34,746 nt of DNA from Gammaproteobacteria bacterium (GTDB lineage: Bacteria > Pseudomonadota > Gammaproteobacteria > Pseudomonadales > Azotimanducaceae_A), in NCBI GenBank assembly GCA_028819775.1, contig JAPPKV010000029.1:1-34746 (forward strand). The letters are read 5' to 3'. The stretch's first letter is position 1. Each line of letters begins with the position of its first letter. The translations under genes were made by a program, and so were the position numbers. The notes below the pieces were generated by a model that saw only the letters and a list, made by a program, of their open reading frames with translations, did not search any database and was not told the origin of the DNA. Positions 16,532 through 25,159 of the stretch are shown piece by piece.

Positions 16532-16954
16532 CTAGGGCGCTACGGGGCGTTCGTTGAGCCAGGTCTCCCCGATGATCTCGGCCGCTTGGGCATGGGCGTT
16601 TTCCGCCAACGCGCCCCGGGAAACGGCCTCGAAGGTCGACAGGCGTTCGTCGGCGTAGTCGATTGTCAGGGCGTAGCGCGCGGCAAGCCGCTCGCCGAAT
16701 AGGCGCGCCTGAGCGGAACTCTCGCTCGCCGTCCCGTCCATGTTGATCGGCAGCCCAACGACCAGGCACGCGGGTTGCCATTCCTTCACCACGGCGTCGA
16801 GGACGTCCCATCGCGGCTCGCCGTCGCGAGCGGGAATGGTGGTCAAGCCCCGAACGAGGTCGGCTCGCGGTTCGGCGACGGCGACACCGATGTGTTTCGT
16901 CCCGAAGTCGAAGACCAGCGCTGTGCCGTCGCCCCTCCGGGTCGAATCGGTCAT
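16532..16954 (-). CDS. ruvX: Putative Holliday junction resolvase / pre-16S rRNA nuclease YqgF
   Basis: A 140-residue RNase H-fold protein, implicated in processing the 16S rRNA 5' end and possibly in Holliday junction cleavage. Visible motifs are ALVFDFGTKHIGVAVAE (first catalytic Asp), CLVVGLPINMDG, and YADERLSTFEA, with a final conserved Asp/Glu region replaced by the short tail AAEIIGETWLNER. Start ATG 16954 overlaps the yqgE stop as ATGA. The yqgE-ruvX pair is conserved in gammaproteobacteria. The 181 bp between this stop and the pilT stop contains nothing I can identify. Confidence 0.92.
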   Translation of the reverse strand: MTDSTRRGDGTALVFDFGTKHIGVAVAEPRADLVRGLTTIPARDGEPRWDVLDAVVKEWQPACLVVGLPINMDGTASESSAQARLFGERLAARYALTIDYADERLSTFEAVSRGALAENAHAQAAEIIGETWLNERPVAP

Positions 16955-17505
16955 GCCAACCCGCCATCGGAGGCGAACAATCGCCAGTCGATGCCGAGTT
17001 GGTGGGCGACCCGGTCGAGGCGTTGTTCGAAAGGTGTCTCGAACAGCACATCGTGGGAACTCGGGGCTGTCAGCCAGGCACCCTCGGCCAACTCCTGTTC
17101 GAGTTGCCCGGCACCCCATCCCGCATAACCCAAGGCGAGCAGGAACCGGTTTGGCCCGCGTTCGGTCGCGATCAGCTCCAGCATTTCGCGGCTGTAGGAG
17201 ACGGTAAGGCCGACGCCGCCGGCACCCGCTGCGGGTTGGCTCCCTTCCACGCTCACGTCGTCGGTGTGCAGGATGAAGCCCTGTTGCGGGTCCACCGGGC
17301 CACCCGATACGACCTTGCCAGCCAGATTTGCCGCCGCAGGCATATCGAGCTGCTTCATCAGCTCGGCCAGCGTGAGGTCGAAAGGATGATTGACGACGAG
17401 ACCCTGTGCGCCGTCCTCGTCGTGTGCCCAGAGATAGATCAAACTGTCGCCGAAAAAGCTGCCGCGCAGCTTGGGCATGCTGATCAGGAACTCGCCGGCG
17501 TGCAC
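16951..17505 (-). CDS. YqgE/AlgH family protein (UPF0301)
   Basis: A cytoplasmic protein of unknown biochemical role; the Pseudomonas member was first named AlgH for its effect on alginate. The product shows FLISMPKLRGSFFGDSLIYL, GAQGLVVNHP, VVSGGPVDPQQGFILHTDD, LALGYAGWGAGQLEQEL and AWLTAPSSHDVLFET, all typical. The frame is open to 17658, overlapping tonB, but GTG 17505 (with GGAAG upstream) places the start where YqgE proteins begin and gives 184 residues, the usual length. It lies downstream of the tonB-like gene and overlaps ruvX by 4 nt. Confidence 0.9.
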   Translation of the reverse strand: MHAGEFLISMPKLRGSFFGDSLIYLWAHDEDGAQGLVVNHPFDLTLAELMKQLDMPAAANLAGKVVSGGPVDPQQGFILHTDDVSVEGSQPAAGAGGVGLTVSYSREMLELIATERGPNRFLLALGYAGWGAGQLEQELAEGAWLTAPSSHDVLFETPFEQRLDRVAHQLGIDWRLFASDGGLA

Positions 17506-17618
17506 TTGCTTCTTCCGCAGCTTGTTCGTTGCATGGTGCAAGTTTACAAACGTCGCCAGGTCTTTGCGCACGTTTTGGCGGTCGGGACAACGCTCGGAAC
17601 GAGCCCGCGCGGCGGCGC

Positions 17619-18419
17619 TCACGGCATCGGCGTCAGGCGGTCCTTGCGAAACCGCCACCGACGTTCGATCTCCAGCAGGTCGATGCGGGCGCGCATGCTC
17701 TTCGTGAACGGCGAAAACGGCGCGGCGAGATTGACGATCCCAACGGCACCTTCGTCGAGCAGCTTGTGACCGCTTGACTCGAGTATGCGAGCGTCCTGTA
17801 GAGCACCGTCCCTGTCGATGACCACGAGCAGCCGCAGGGTTCCCGATAGGCCGCGTGACCGGGCCTCGCTCGGGTAGTTGATGTTGCCCACGCGCTCGAC
17901 CTTGCGTCGCCAGGAGTCCAGGTAGTACGCGAGTTCCGGATCACCGCTCGGCGGTCCAGTCAAGCGGCGGACCCTGGGCGACGACCCGTCGGTTTCGGTT
18001 GCGTCGGGATGCGGCGCAGACAGCGCTTCGGCTTGGGCCGCGATGGCACGCGCCAGGTCGTACGTCGTAGCGTCCGCTAGCCCACTCCGGCTAGGGCCGG
18101 CGTCCCGGTCGATCTCGGACGGCACCGACAAGGGCTCGACGGCTGCGGGCGCTGCGATGGGCGACCTCGCCGACACGGCTTCGTCCAAGTCCGCACCAGG
18201 CACTTCCTCCGTGTTGGCCGTTTCGACGGCGGCGGCCCTTGGTCGGGTGGCCTCAAACGGTTTCTGGCGCAGCTCGAGGGCGATGGTGGGCATCGGGTCA
18301 GGTAGCCGCGCCTCGGGAAGATTGACGTTCGGGAGAACCACGGCATGCAGTGCCCCGGCGACAACTAGGCACACGGCCAGGCGCCGACGATCGCCGGCGA
18401 GGGTCGAGCCGGTATTCAA
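17619..18419 (-). CDS. TonB-like energy transducer
   Basis: A 266-residue protein with a single N-terminal membrane helix (LAVCLVVAGALHAVVL, about residues 14-29), a Pro/Ala/acidic periplasmic linker, and a C-terminal TonB domain: YPSEARSRGLSGTLRLLVVIDRDGALQDARILESSGHKLLDEGAV and the final LLEIERRWRF. Such proteins couple the proton motive force to outer membrane receptors, but no ExbB/ExbD or receptor gene is in the window, so its partner is unknown. In Pseudomonas a tonB paralogue occupies the same place between gshB and yqgE. The start is TTG 18419, overlapping the gshB stop as TTGA. Confidence 0.85.
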   Translation of the reverse strand: MNTGSTLAGDRRRLAVCLVVAGALHAVVLPNVNLPEARLPDPMPTIALELRQKPFEATRPRAAAVETANTEEVPGADLDEAVSARSPIAAPAAVEPLSVPSEIDRDAGPSRSGLADATTYDLARAIAAQAEALSAPHPDATETDGSSPRVRRLTGPPSGDPELAYYLDSWRRKVERVGNINYPSEARSRGLSGTLRLLVVIDRDGALQDARILESSGHKLLDEGAVGIVNLAAPFSPFTKSMRARIDLLEIERRWRFRKDRLTPMP

Positions 18420-19384
18420 TGGGGAGCCTCCGCGAGCCGGTCCAGCAGGTCACCGGCGATGTCGAGCCCGAATTGCCGGTCGAGTTCGCGAATGCAGGTG
18501 GGACAGGTGACGTTGATCTCCGTCAGGAAATCGCCGATCACGTCGATGCCGACGAACCGTAGTCCGCGCCTGCGTAAGTCGGGCGCTACCCGGGCGGCGA
18601 TTGACGCGTCCCGCTCGCTCAACGGTTGACCGACGCCGGCGCCACCGGCCGCCAGGTTGCCTCGGGTCTCGCCCGGCTTCGGTATGCGGGCGAGCGCGTA
18701 GGGGACCGGCTCGCCGTCGATCAACAGGATGCGCTTGTCGCCGTCGCTGATCGCCGGTATGAACCGCTGTGCCATGACCGGCGTCGTGCCGTTGCCGGTC
18801 AGGGTCTCGACCACCACCCGGAGATTGGGGTCGTCCGGGCGCACACGGAAGATGCTCGTCCCCCCCATGCCGTCGAGCTTCTTGAACACCACGTCGCCGT
18901 GCTCGGCGTGGAAGTCGAGCAGCACATCTTTGCGGGTCGCCACCACGAGGGGTGGCGTGCAATCCGGGAAGGCGGTGGCGTAGAGCTTCTCGTTGCAGTC
19001 CCGGAGGCTTCGCGGATCGTTGACCACCACCGCACCCGCATCCCGCGCGCGTTCGAGCAGGTAGGTGGCGTAGACGTACTCCATGTCGAACGGTGGATCC
19101 TTGCGCATCATCACGATATCGACGTCGTCGAGGGCAGTACGTCCCTCCGGTCCGAGCCGGTAGTAGTCGCCCGGGTCCGCGGAGTCCAGATCGTCGACTG
19201 CTTCGGGATTCAATGCCAGATCCCTCATCCAGCCCACCACCCGTCGGTGCTGGAGGGCGAGGTCGCCAGGGCTGAGCACTGAGATGCGCCAACCACGGCG
19301 CTGGGCGGCGCGAATCATCGCGAGCGTGGAGTCCTTGGTGACTCTCAACGTCGCAATCGGGTCGATAATGAACGCGATGTGCAC
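18416..19384 (-). CDS. gshB: Glutathione synthetase
   Basis: GshB joins gamma-glutamylcysteine and glycine with ATP to give glutathione. The product has the N-terminal HIAFIIDPIATLRVTKDST, MMRKDPPFDMEYVYATYLLERA, NDPRSLRDCNEKL, the ATP-grasp motifs VFKKLDGMGGTSIFRV and DGDKRILLIDGEPVPYALARIP, the glycine-rich loop RGNLAAGGAG, and FVGIDVIGDFLTEINVTCPT. GTG 19384 aligns with the usual start (322 aa); ATG 19420 would add 12 residues; neither has a good ribosome binding site. It is divergent from the unknown gene at 19489. Confidence 0.95.
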   Translation of the reverse strand: MHIAFIIDPIATLRVTKDSTLAMIRAAQRRGWRISVLSPGDLALQHRRVVGWMRDLALNPEAVDDLDSADPGDYYRLGPEGRTALDDVDIVMMRKDPPFDMEYVYATYLLERARDAGAVVVNDPRSLRDCNEKLYATAFPDCTPPLVVATRKDVLLDFHAEHGDVVFKKLDGMGGTSIFRVRPDDPNLRVVVETLTGNGTTPVMAQRFIPAISDGDKRILLIDGEPVPYALARIPKPGETRGNLAAGGAGVGQPLSERDASIAARVAPDLRRRGLRFVGIDVIGDFLTEINVTCPTCIRELDRQFGLDIAGDLLDRLAEAPH

Positions 19385-19488
19385 GGTGTGTTGCTGTACC
19401 GGCGGGTTTGCGGGGAACATACGCGACGGGAAACTACGTGGCCAGCGGCGGAACATCGGAGCTTTGCGGGATTTCGCGGGACAAGAGC

Positions 19489-20169
19489 GTGGGGCAAACG
19501 ACCGACAGCGAAGGGAGTGCAAGGGACTTGGTCATCGCAGCATGGTGCGAGAACCCGGGGGACCAACGTGCGTTGGCCGGAGTTCGGGCCGATTTCTTGG
19601 CGCGCTACGCCAACGCACTCCAGTCCGGAGCGGGGGACGTCGACGAGCTTCTCCGCGCAGCCTCCAACCTGATGGACCGGGTGGGAGAAGGCACCGTCGA
19701 ACCGAATGATGCCGTCGTCGCCGCCCTCGGCGACGCCGTCGGTCTAATTGGCGAACCGACCCAGGCCATGGAAGGAAGCGCTGTCGACGAGTTGGTGGAA
19801 CGACTCGACGCCTACGCATCCGGGTTGACCGACTTCGAGTTCGGGGAGACCCTCCCGTCGGAGGGCGCAGCGCCCGCCGAACCGCCGTTGCTGACGGTGC
19901 GTCACGACGGGGTCCGCGTGAAACCCGGTTCCTTCGAGGCGACGTCGGCATCGGGCGGAATGCCGCCCAGCGAGTTGCCCGTGTTGGTCGACGCCTGGGA
20001 GGCCGTCGGCGATCAACTCCGTGGACAGCTGGAGTCGGTAAGCTCGATTGCCGACACGAACGCCGATCCCGTACTGCGCCGGGTGTCGATGGCCCTCGAG
20101 GGTGCTGTCCAGACCATCGAACGGCTGAACCGGACCTTGGCGGAGTACGCTCGCCGGGTCGGCGGCTGA
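19489..20169 (+). CDS. Hypothetical acidic helical protein
   Basis: I do not recognise this protein. From GTG 19489 it has 226 residues, strongly acidic and predicted helical, with no signal peptide or membrane helix. The segment LLRAASNLMDRVGEGTVEPNDAVVAALGDAVGLIGE resembles the helices of CheA/ChpA Hpt-type domains in tone, but no phospho-accepting HxxKG motif is visible, so the resemblance may only reflect helical periodicity. The C-terminal third is another helical block (QTIERLNRTLAEYARRV). TTG 19528, with AAGGGAG upstream, is an equally possible start. In Pseudomonas the type IV pilus chemotaxis genes follow gshB, so a diverged relative of that cluster is conceivable. It converges on metF with a 16-bp gap. 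Confidence 0.6.
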   Translation: MGQTTDSEGSARDLVIAAWCENPGDQRALAGVRADFLARYANALQSGAGDVDELLRAASNLMDRVGEGTVEPNDAVVAALGDAVGLIGEPTQAMEGSAVDELVERLDAYASGLTDFEFGETLPSEGAAPAEPPLLTVRHDGVRVKPGSFEATSASGGMPPSELPVLVDAWEAVGDQLRGQLESVSSIADTNADPVLRRVSMALEGAVQTIERLNRTLAEYARRVGG

Positions 20170-20185
20170 GGTCGGAGGTCGAAGG

Positions 20186-21010
20186 TTAGAGGCCGATCGT
20201 CTCGGCGATGGCTTCGGTTGGGGGCGCCTTGTTCAGCGTGTAGAAGTGGAGACCGGGCGCGTCGCCGTCCAGGAGTCTGCTGCACAATGTCGACACCACG
20301 TCGGTTCCGAATGCGAGCAAGGCCGCGCGGTCTCCTTGAACTTCGTCTAAGCGGTGTCGGAGCCAACGGGGGATGTCCACACCCGCCTTGGCCGAGAACC
20401 TGACCAGGGTGTCGTAGTTGCTGATCGGCATGATGCCGGGGACGATCGGGACGTCGATGCCAGCCGCAGCGCAGCGGTCGCGGAAATCGAAATAGGCTTC
20501 CGCGTTGTAGAAATACTGCGTGATGCAGCCACTTGCTCCTGCGTCGATCTTGCTTTTCAGAAAATCGATGTCCGCACTCGCGGAGGGCGCGTCGGGGTGC
20601 ACTTCCGGATAGGCGGCGACTTCGATGTAGAGCGGTGCGTCGATCCGCGATCGGATCAGCCGTACCAGCGAATCCGCATGGCGGAGCTGTCGGGAAGTGC
20701 CCGCGCCCGACGGCAGGTCGCCGCGCAGGGCGACGATCCGGTCCACGCCGAGCTTCAGATAGTCGCCGAGCAAGGCGACGACCGCGTCCTCCCTGTCTCC
20801 TCCCCAGGACAGGTGCGGAATGGCGTTGACGCCGGACTCGCGAAGGGCCGCTACGGCAGCGAAGGTTCGTTCACGTGTCGATCCGCCGGCACCATAGGTC
20901 ACCGAATAGAAAGCCGGGCCGAAACGCGCCAGCACCTTGGCGGTGCGTACCAGGTTGGTCCTGCCGCGCGGCGTCTGCGGTGGGAAGAACTCGAAGCTGA
21001 TCTGCGGCAT
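20186..21010 (-). CDS. metF: 5,10-methylenetetrahydrofolate reductase
   Basis: MetF reduces methylene-THF to methyl-THF, the methyl donor for methionine synthase, using FAD and NADH. The 274-residue TIM-barrel protein begins ISFEFFPPQTPRGRTNL with the catalytic Glu, then YSVTYGAGGSTRERT, IPHLSWGG, IVALRGDLPSG, EVAAYPEVHPDAPS, the conserved KSKIDAGASGCITQYFYN, IVPGIMPISNY, and GLHFYTLN at the end. All family landmarks are present. It lies downstream of metK on the same strand, with 138 bp of repeat-containing sequence between them; together they serve the methionine/SAM cycle. Confidence 0.96.
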   Translation of the reverse strand: MPQISFEFFPPQTPRGRTNLVRTAKVLARFGPAFYSVTYGAGGSTRERTFAAVAALRESGVNAIPHLSWGGDREDAVVALLGDYLKLGVDRIVALRGDLPSGAGTSRQLRHADSLVRLIRSRIDAPLYIEVAAYPEVHPDAPSASADIDFLKSKIDAGASGCITQYFYNAEAYFDFRDRCAAAGIDVPIVPGIMPISNYDTLVRFSAKAGVDIPRWLRHRLDEVQGDRAALLAFGTDVVSTLCSRLLDGDAPGLHFYTLNKAPPTEAIAETIGL

Positions 21011-21096
21011 GACGAGTCGACGGCAGGCGGTTGGCAGCGAAGGCGCTTCTCGTCGCGAGGCGGACGCGTCTCCTGCCTGCGTAGGAGGAGTAATCA

Positions 21097-21153
21097 GAGA
21101 TTTCGCTTAAGCGAAATCTCGGGGCGACCGCGGAAGCGGTCGCGTCCCCTAGG
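21097..21153. repeat. Two-hairpin repeat between metK and metF
   Basis: A perfect 24-nt palindrome (21097-21120, GAGATTTCGCTT and its complement) is directly followed by a GC-rich hairpin (21121-21149, CGACCGC, GGAA loop, GCGGTCG, flanked by GGGG/CCCC). The right end CCCCTAGG contains the metK stop codon (TAG on the minus strand at 21149-21151). The sequence from the GC hairpin into the TTCGCT arm is repeated in modified form at 34650-34690. It could attenuate or stabilise the metK-metF mRNA; there is no T-run typical of a terminator. Confidence 0.75.
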
Positions 21154-22312
21154 CGCCGTTGGCGGCTGCGCGCAGTTCCTCGGCCTTGTCCGTTCTCTCC
21201 CAGGTAAAGGTGTCTTCCTCCCGACCGAAATGGCCGTAGGCGGCGGTCGGGCGATAGATCGGTCGTTTGAGATCCAGCATGTCGATGAGCCCCCGGGGCT
21301 TCAAATCGAAACATGCACGGATCAGTTGAACGATCCGCTCCTCGGAAACGGTGCCCGTCCCGAAGGTGTTGACGCTGACGGAGGTTGGCTCTGCCGTGCC
21401 GATGGCGTAGCTGACCTGGATTTCGCAGCGCTTGGCGAGTCCGGCCGCGACGAGGTTCTTGGCGACGTAGCGGCCCGCGTACGCGGCGGAGCGGTCCACC
21501 TTGGAGGGATCCTTGCCGGAGAAGGCACCGCCGCCGTGCCGGGCCATGCCGCCGTAGGTGTCGACGATGATCTTGCGCCCGGTCAGGCCGCAGTCGGCGA
21601 TCGGGCCGCCGGTTTCGAATCGGCCGGCCGGATTGATGAACGTCTTGGTATCGGCAGTGATCCAGTTGCCCGGCACGACAGGTTTGATGATCTCCTCCAT
21701 GACCGCTTCGTGCAGCGTCGGGTTGTCCACCGAAGGCGAGTGGTGGGTGGAGATGACGATCGCGTCGACGGCAACGGGGACGCCCTCGACGTCGTAGCGG
21801 AATGACAGCTGACTCTTGGCGTCGGGGCGCAGAAAGTCGATCCCGGCCCGGCGTACCTCGGCGTGGCGGCGCATGAGCCGATGCGCGTAGGTGATGGGAG
21901 CGGGCATCAGCACGTCGGTCTCCGCGGTCGCGTAGCCGAACATCAGACCCTGGTCCCCGGCGCCCTGCTCGTGGTCCGGCCTTTCGTCGACCCCTTGTGC
22001 GATCTCGGACGACTGTTGTCCAAGCACGTTCAACACGCGCGTCGAAGCCAGGTCGTAGCCGCTTGCCGGATCGCCGTATCCGATGTCGTCGATGACACCC
22101 CTGGCCAGCGCCTCGATGTCCGCCTCCGCTCGGGACCGGTACTCGCCGGCCACCACGACGAGGTCGCCCTTCAGGAGTACCTCGCAGGCCACCCTCGACT
22201 CGGCATCCGCTGCGATCATGGCATCGAGAACGGCGTCGGAGATCTGGTCGGCCATCTTGTCAGGGTGGCCTTCGGATACCGACTCGGAAGTGAAAACCGA
22301 GTAGTCAGACAT
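21149..22312 (-). CDS. metK: S-adenosylmethionine synthetase
   Basis: MetK makes SAM from methionine and ATP. The 387-residue protein opens with [23 protein letters not shown], then [66 protein letters not shown] and the P-loop-like [23 protein letters not shown], all hallmarks. Start ATG 22312 was chosen because the open frame upstream runs into antisense of pgk. TACAAT on the minus strand at 22347-22352 is a possible -10, but no matching -35 is seen. The stop codon lies in the CCCCTAGG end of a repeat. The gene is divergent from pgk. Confidence 0.97.
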   Translation of the reverse strand: MSDYSVFTSESVSEGHPDKMADQISDAVLDAMIAADAESRVACEVLLKGDLVVVAGEYRSRAEADIEALARGVIDDIGYGDPASGYDLASTRVLNVLGQQSSEIAQGVDERPDHEQGAGDQGLMFGYATAETDVLMPAPITYAHRLMRRHAEVRRAGIDFLRPDAKSQLSFRYDVEGVPVAVDAIVISTHHSPSVDNPTLHEAVMEEIIKPVVPGNWITADTKTFINPAGRFETGGPIADCGLTGRKIIVDTYGGMARHGGGAFSGKDPSKVDRSAAYAGRYVAKNLVAAGLAKRCEIQVSYAIGTAEPTSVSVNTFGTGTVSEERIVQLIRACFDLKPRGLIDMLDLKRPIYRPTAAYGHFGREEDTFTWERTDKAEELRAAANGA

Positions 22313-22408
22313 TGAGAAACCGCTGCGCGTGGGCCAAAGGGGGCGCATTGTACCCGTGTTGGCACTGCCGTCGGCGTTGGCCGCCGATAGTCTGGTAGGC
22401 TCAATCCG

Positions 22409-23584
22409 ATGGCGATTCCGTTGCTCCGAGACTTCGACATCCAGGGGAAATGCGTCCTCGTCCGGGAAGACCTCAACGTGCCCGTGGCGGACGGTCGGGT
22501 GGCCAATGGCGCCCGCATCGAGGCGGCGCTGCCGACGGTCCGCCATTGCATGGCCGAGGGTGCTCGCGTGGTATTGGTGTCCCATCTCGGTCGCCCACGT
22601 CCGGGTGAGCGGGATCCGGCCTTGTCGCTTGGGCCAGTCGCCAAGGCGCTCGGTGATGCCCTCGGGCGTGCCGTTAAGTTGGTGGACGATTGGCAGGACG
22701 GAGTTGACGTTGGCACGTCCGATGTCCTGCTACTCGAGAACATCCGGTTCGAGGCTGGCGAGACGACCAACGACCCGGCGCTTGCGCAACGACTTGCAGC
22801 GCTTTGCGACGTGTTCGTCATGGATGCCTTCGGCACCGCGCACCGTACCCATGCGTCCACGGTGGGTGTTGCCGAGGCGGCTCGGGCAGCCTGCGCGGGG
22901 CCGTTGCTCGCCGCCGAACTGGACGCGTTGGGGCGCGTCCTCGACAACCCGGCACGGCCGCTGGTCGCGGTGGTCGGCGGTGCGAAGGTCTCGACGAAGC
23001 TGGCCGTGCTCGAGTCGGTGGCCGATGTCGCGGACTCGATTATCGTCGGCGGTGGAATAGCGAACACCTTTCTGCTGGCGAGCGGGGTGACGATCGGGGC
23101 CTCGTTGGCCGAGCCCGACCAGGTTGACGTGGCGCAACGCATCATGTCCCGGGTCGAGGTGCCAATGCCCGTCGACCTCATGACCGCGGCCGCCGTCGAC
23201 GCGGGTCTGCCCGCCCGGCTGCGGCTCCGGGATGAAATCGGCGGCGACGAGATGGTCCTCGATGTCGGGCCGGAAACGGCACGGCGGCTGGCCGACCTCG
23301 TGGCCAATGCCGGCACGGTCCTCTGGAACGGACCTTTGGGCGTCTTCGAAATGGATCAGTTCGGAGAGGGCACCCGGGTACTGGCGGAAGCGATTGCATC
23401 CGCCGATGCCTATTCGGTGGCCGGCGGAGGCGACACGTTGGCCGCCATCGACAAATACGGCGTGGCAGAGGGCATGTCCTACCGATCCACCGGCGGCGGC
23501 GCGTTTCTCGAGTACTTGGCCGGCGAGACGCTGCCGGGCGTGGACGTGCTCGAGAGACCCCCCATTGCGTCTAATCGCCAATGA
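22409..23584 (+). CDS. pgk: Phosphoglycerate kinase
   Basis: Pgk interconverts 1,3-bisphosphoglycerate and 3-phosphoglycerate with ADP/ATP in glycolysis and gluconeogenesis. The 391-residue protein has [61 protein letters not shown] (most Pgk have DK where this has TK), [10 protein letters not shown] and [10 protein letters not shown], in the expected order. Length is normal for a bacterial Pgk. Its stop overlaps the next gene as ATGA, an unusual partnership: Pgk usually sits with gap, pyk or fba. The 96 bp upstream separates it from divergent metK. Confidence 0.96.
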   Translation: MAIPLLRDFDIQGKCVLVREDLNVPVADGRVANGARIEAALPTVRHCMAEGARVVLVSHLGRPRPGERDPALSLGPVAKALGDALGRAVKLVDDWQDGVDVGTSDVLLLENIRFEAGETTNDPALAQRLAALCDVFVMDAFGTAHRTHASTVGVAEAARAACAGPLLAAELDALGRVLDNPARPLVAVVGGAKVSTKLAVLESVADVADSIIVGGGIANTFLLASGVTIGASLAEPDQVDVAQRIMSRVEVPMPVDLMTAAAVDAGLPARLRLRDEIGGDEMVLDVGPETARRLADLVANAGTVLWNGPLGVFEMDQFGEGTRVLAEAIASADAYSVAGGGDTLAAIDKYGVAEGMSYRSTGGGAFLEYLAGETLPGVDVLERPPIASNRQ

Positions 23585-24948
23585 TCGAGAAGCTCGAGAA
23601 GGTGCTTGCGCCGCATCGGGTGAGCACGGCCAAGGACGATCTCGACAATTGGGGCCGCGACTGGACCCGGAGTTTCGTCGTCGCGCCCTCGGCCGTCGTC
23701 TTCCCAGAGACGGTGCAGGAGGTCGTGGCCATCACGCGCTTGGCGAACGCCGAGGGTTTCGCCCTGGTGCCATCCGGCGGGCGAACCGGGTTGTCGGCGG
23801 GTGCAGTCGCCAGCCACGGCGAGGTGGTGGTCTCCTTCGACCGGATGAACCGCATTCTCGACTTCGACCCGGCCGATCGGGTTGTGCGCTGCCAGGCGGG
23901 TGTCGTCACTGCCAAGGTGCAGGACTTCGCCGAGGAGAAAGGCTTGTTCTACCCGGTCGATTTCTCGTCGTCCGGCTCGAGCCAGATTGGCGGCAACGTC
24001 GCGACGAATGCCGGAGGCATCAAGGTGATCCGCTACGGGATGACCCGCGATTGGATCGCGGGCCTCAAGGTGGTGACCGGTGCCGGCGAAGTGCTGGACC
24101 TCAACCGCGGCCTGGTCAAGAACGCCACGGGCTACGACCTGCGGCACCTCTTCATTGGCTCAGAGGGAACTCTCGGGTTCGTGGTCGAGGCCGACGTACG
24201 ACTTACGGAGCCGCCCGTGCCGAGTCGGGTCATGGTGCTGGGCGTCGACCGGATGAATGACATCTTAAGCGTACTGAGGCGTTTCCAGGCTGATATGACG
24301 TTGTCGGCGTTCGAATTCTTCTCGGAACTCGCCGTTGAGAGGGTGACTCGACACCGAACCCTTGCGCGCCCGCTGGCATCGTCGTCGGCCTTCTACGCCT
24401 TGCTGGAGTTCGATGCCCACGACGAGTCGGCGGCACTGGCGGCCTTCGAGGACTCGATGGCGTCAGGTTGGGTGAGCGACGGCGTGATGAGCCAATCGGA
24501 TGCACAAGCGCAGGCGCTGTGGGCGCTGCGTGATGGAATCACGGAGAGCATCGCGTCGGAGACCCCCTACAAGAACGATCTTGCCGTCCGGATCTCCGAC
24601 GTGCCGGGTTTTCTCGACGACGTGGAGCATGCGGTGGGCCGGCTGTATCCGGATCTGGAAATCTGCTGGTTCGGCCACATCGGCGACGGCAACGTGCACC
24701 TCAATATCCTCAAGCCGCCCGGACTCACCGTGGCCGCTTTCTACGAGCGTTGCGACGCCATGAGTCCAGAGTTGTTCAAGCTGGTGGCAGCACGCGGTGG
24801 GAGTATCTCCGCCGAGCACGGCGTGGGCATGCTCAAGCGGGACTACCTTGAGTTTTCTCGCAGTGCCGCGGAGATCGAGATCATGCGCGCCGTGAAGAAG
24901 GCGCTCGACCCGAACGGCGTGATGAATCCGGGGAAGCTACTCCCGTAG
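23581..24948 (+). CDS. FAD-linked oxidase, GlcD / D-2-hydroxyglutarate dehydrogenase type
   Basis: A 455-residue flavoprotein with an N-terminal PCMH-type FAD-binding domain (FALVPSGGRTGLSAGAV, the diphosphate-binding loop; SSGSSQIGGNVATNAGGIKVIRYG; ATGYDLRHLFIGSEGTLG) and a C-terminal FAD-oxidase domain with WFGHIGDGNVHLN and SAEHGVGMLKRDYL. It most resembles bacterial D-2-hydroxyglutarate or D-lactate dehydrogenases that oxidise 2-hydroxyacids and pass electrons to the respiratory chain. In serine-making bacteria such an enzyme removes the D-2-hydroxyglutarate released by SerA, and coupling to pgk, which makes 3-phosphoglycerate, would fit that. The substrate is not proven by sequence. The TAG stop is part of the CGTAGGGG repeat end. 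Confidence 0.9.
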   Translation: MIEKLEKVLAPHRVSTAKDDLDNWGRDWTRSFVVAPSAVVFPETVQEVVAITRLANAEGFALVPSGGRTGLSAGAVASHGEVVVSFDRMNRILDFDPADRVVRCQAGVVTAKVQDFAEEKGLFYPVDFSSSGSSQIGGNVATNAGGIKVIRYGMTRDWIAGLKVVTGAGEVLDLNRGLVKNATGYDLRHLFIGSEGTLGFVVEADVRLTEPPVPSRVMVLGVDRMNDILSVLRRFQADMTLSAFEFFSELAVERVTRHRTLARPLASSSAFYALLEFDAHDESAALAAFEDSMASGWVSDGVMSQSDAQAQALWALRDGITESIASETPYKNDLAVRISDVPGFLDDVEHAVGRLYPDLEICWFGHIGDGNVHLNILKPPGLTVAAFYERCDAMSPELFKLVAARGGSISAEHGVGMLKRDYLEFSRSAAEIEIMRAVKKALDPNGVMNPGKLLP

Positions 24949-25159
24949 GGGCGACCCTAACGCACCCGCAGGGTACTGTCGCCCGTGCCCGATACGCCGC
25001 TGGGTTCCGGGACGGAACAACGCCGCCAGACTGCTCGAACGCGCCCGTAAGGGCGCGCACTCGCCGTCAGGCCTTAAGCCCCCACCGCCCTAGGACTCCG
25101 CCGATCAACGGCGCTTGCGCGCCGTTGCTGCGGCGCAGACTCTAGGCCCGTCCCCTACG
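24944..25159. repeat. 216-bp element with CGTAGGGG/CCCCTACG ends between convergent genes
   Basis: The element begins CGTAGGGG (24944-24951) and ends CCCCTACG (25152-25159). Its interior is a series of hairpins, including GCGCCC-GTAA-GGGCGC (about 25044-25061) and the perfect AACGGCGC-TTGC-GCGCCGTT (about 25108-25127). The TAG in the left end is the stop codon of the oxidase gene (24946-24948), and the TAG in the right end, on the minus strand, is the stop codon of rpiA (25155-25157). Related ends occur at 3590 and 33707. No protein is encoded; it resembles a MITE or REP-like element and may also act as a bidirectional 3' structure. Confidence 0.8.

Noticed and set aside
21011..21148. SAM or SAH riboswitch between metK and metF
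   Set aside because: The region, read on the minus strand, is explained by two hairpins of a dispersed repeat; I could not find the conserved SAH or SAM aptamer cores. A covariance-model search would settle it.
20354..21805. Long plus-strand open frame (about 480 codons) over metF and metK
   Set aside because: It is antisense to two certain genes and has the Arg/Gly/Val-rich composition expected of a high-GC shadow frame.
24949..25154. Possible CRISPR or tRNA content in the repeat-rich gap
   Set aside because: The repeats are inverted hairpins without regular direct repeats and spacers, and no cloverleaf can be formed; no tRNA, rRNA or CRISPR was seen anywhere in the window.
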